DNA of 64,000 nucleotides, from contig CALRXS010000013.1 in the NCBI GenBank assembly GCA_943372195.1, forward strand, positions 1 to 64,000, written 5' to 3'. This stretch comes from JAEYZM01 sp943372195 (GTDB lineage: Bacteria > Bacteroidota > Bacteroidia > Sphingobacteriales > Sphingobacteriaceae). The translations under genes and the position numbers were made by a program. The notes below the pieces were generated by a model. It worked only from the letters and a program-made list of their open reading frames with translations. It made no database searches and was not told the origin of the DNA. Shown piece by piece: positions 63,206 through 64,000 of this stretch; within the stretch, counting starts at the first letter, position 1; each line of letters opens with the position of its first letter.

Positions 63206-64000
63206 ATGGCAGACAAATTAAAAGTGACCATTGATGGTCAATCCATCGAAGTAGAACAAGGAACTACCATATTAAATGCAGCACGCATGATTGGTGGTGA
63301 ATTAGTTCCACCTGCAATGTGTTATTATTCAAAACTGAAAGGTAGCGGAGGTAAATGCCGTACTTGTTTAGTGAAGGTTTCAAAAGGTTCTGAAAAAGAT
63401 CCTCGTCCGATGCCGAAGTTAGTAGCATCTTGTCAAACACAAGTGATGGATGGTATGGAAGTAGAAAGTAAATCATCACCTGAAGTTCTTGAAGCAAGAA
63501 AAGGTGTAGTTGAAATGTTGCTTATCAATCACCCATTAGATTGCCCAGTATGTGATCAAGCTGGTGAATGTGATTTACAAAATTTAGCATTCGAACACGG
63601 CACGTCTGATACTCGATATGAATTCGATAGAAGAACATTCGATAGAATTGATATTGGTGATAAAATACAACTTCATATGAACAGATGTATTTTATGTTAT
63701 CGTTGTGTTTATACTGCAGATCAAATTACTGATAATAGAGTACATGGTATTTTAAATAGAGGTGATAAAGCAGAAATCTCTACCTACATAGAAAATGCAA
63801 TTGAAAATGATTTCTCTGGAAACGTTATCGATGTTTGTCCGGTAGGTGCATTAACCGATAAAACATTCAGATTCAAAAATAGAGTTTGGTTTTCTAAACC
63901 AGTAGACGCACATAGAAATTGCGAGAATCCGAAGTGCTCTGGAAAAGTTGTATTGTGGTACAAAGGAGATGATGTATTAAGAGTTACAGGCAGAAAAGAT
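63206..64000 (+). CDS. nuoG: NADH-quinone oxidoreductase subunit G (partial)
   Basis: Starts at ATG 63206 (MADKLKVTIDGQSIEVEQGT) and runs open to the window end, 265 codons. The N-terminal ferredoxin domain has CYYSKLKGSGGKCRTC, the N5 His/Cys cluster region HPLDCPVCDQAGECDLQ, and CILCYRCVYTADQIT with VIDVCPVGALTDKTF for a [4Fe-4S] cluster, then VDAHRNCENPKCSGKVV, the start of the molybdopterin-type domain. Electrons pass through it from NuoF to the quinone site. Confidence 0.95.
   Translation, partial: MADKLKVTIDGQSIEVEQGTTILNAARMIGGELVPPAMCYYSKLKGSGGKCRTCLVKVSKGSEKDPRPMPKLVASCQTQVMDGMEVESKSSPEVLEARKGVVEMLLINHPLDCPVCDQAGECDLQNLAFEHGTSDTRYEFDRRTFDRIDIGDKIQLHMNRCILCYRCVYTADQITDNRVHGILNRGDKAEISTYIENAIENDFSGNVIDVCPVGALTDKTFRFKNRVWFSKPVDAHRNCENPKCSGKVVLWYKGDDVLRVTGRKD

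Overview
The window is AT-rich chromosomal DNA from a member of the Bacteroidota. The main signs are four secreted proteins ending in type IX secretion (T9SS) sorting domains, Bacteroidota-type promoters with a TAnnTTTG -7 element, almost no Shine-Dalgarno sequences, a b558-type succinate dehydrogenase, DUF5686, DUF3332, DUF3127 and DUF2007 proteins, and an exbB-exbD-exbD-tonB cluster. The class cannot be fixed by eye; Chitinophagales or Sphingobacteriales-like lineages fit. Most of the window is housekeeping. No prophage, insertion sequence, CRISPR array, rRNA or tRNA was seen, and no stretch over 300 bases lacks a gene.

Layout. 1-4529: end of a TonB-dependent receptor, a T9SS-exported hydrolase-fold protein with an altered nucleophile elbow, an acyltransferase and RmuC. 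4556-8945: translation block ffh, rpsP, rimM, a small secreted protein, trmD, rplS. 8973-12250: amino-acid dehydrogenase, MscS channel, T9SS cargo. 12311-15202 (minus): small Cys/Lys protein and a phospholipid operon (CPBP protease, DUF2007, cdsA, psd). 15256-17396: dusB, apaG, zinc peptidase. 17494-24269: cyanophycin module (cphA divergent from cphB plus an isoaspartyl peptidase) beside an SDR and an FAD oxidoreductase. 24351-30545: tight three-gene secreted set (T9SS cargo, S9 peptidase, delta-60 repeat T9SS cargo). 30660-34681: sdhCAB, with a four-helix-bundle (23S IVP family) gene inserted between sdhA and sdhB. 34747-45641: stand-alone TonB domain, HEXXH protein, Pif1-type helicase preceded by a 25-bp palindrome, M1 peptidase, NUDIX, DUF5686, a 39-codon membrane ORF, S9 peptidase, DUF3332. 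45691-50308: metK with a SAM-II-class riboswitch, divergent from an LtaS-like phosphoglycerol transferase overlapping a diacylglycerol kinase and an eIF1/SUI1-like gene. 50358-58447: pckA, DUF3127, then the ExbB/ExbD/TonB cluster with a PstS-like lipoprotein and a TPR protein. 58469-64000: complex I genes nuoA to nuoG (nuoG runs off the end).

How the genes work together. nuoA-G and sdhCAB feed electrons to the quinone pool. The ExbB/D-TonB set energises outer-membrane transporters like the one cut at the left edge. CdsA and Psd make phospholipid head groups, and the LtaS-like/DgkB-like pair suggests phosphoglycerol transfer with recycling of the diacylglycerol by-product. CphA, CphB and the isoaspartyl peptidase form a cycle for making and using a nitrogen store.

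The most interesting non-coding signals are the SAM-II-class riboswitch before metK; stem-loops starting a few bases after the -7 element at rpsP, rplS, exbB and nuoB; the palindrome abutting the helicase start codon; and a set of intergenic repeats, including an identical 15-mer after sdhA and after nuoF. I found no clearly new multi-gene system; the inserted IVP-family gene with its own ribosome-binding site and flanking repeats is the best candidate for an uncharacterised element.
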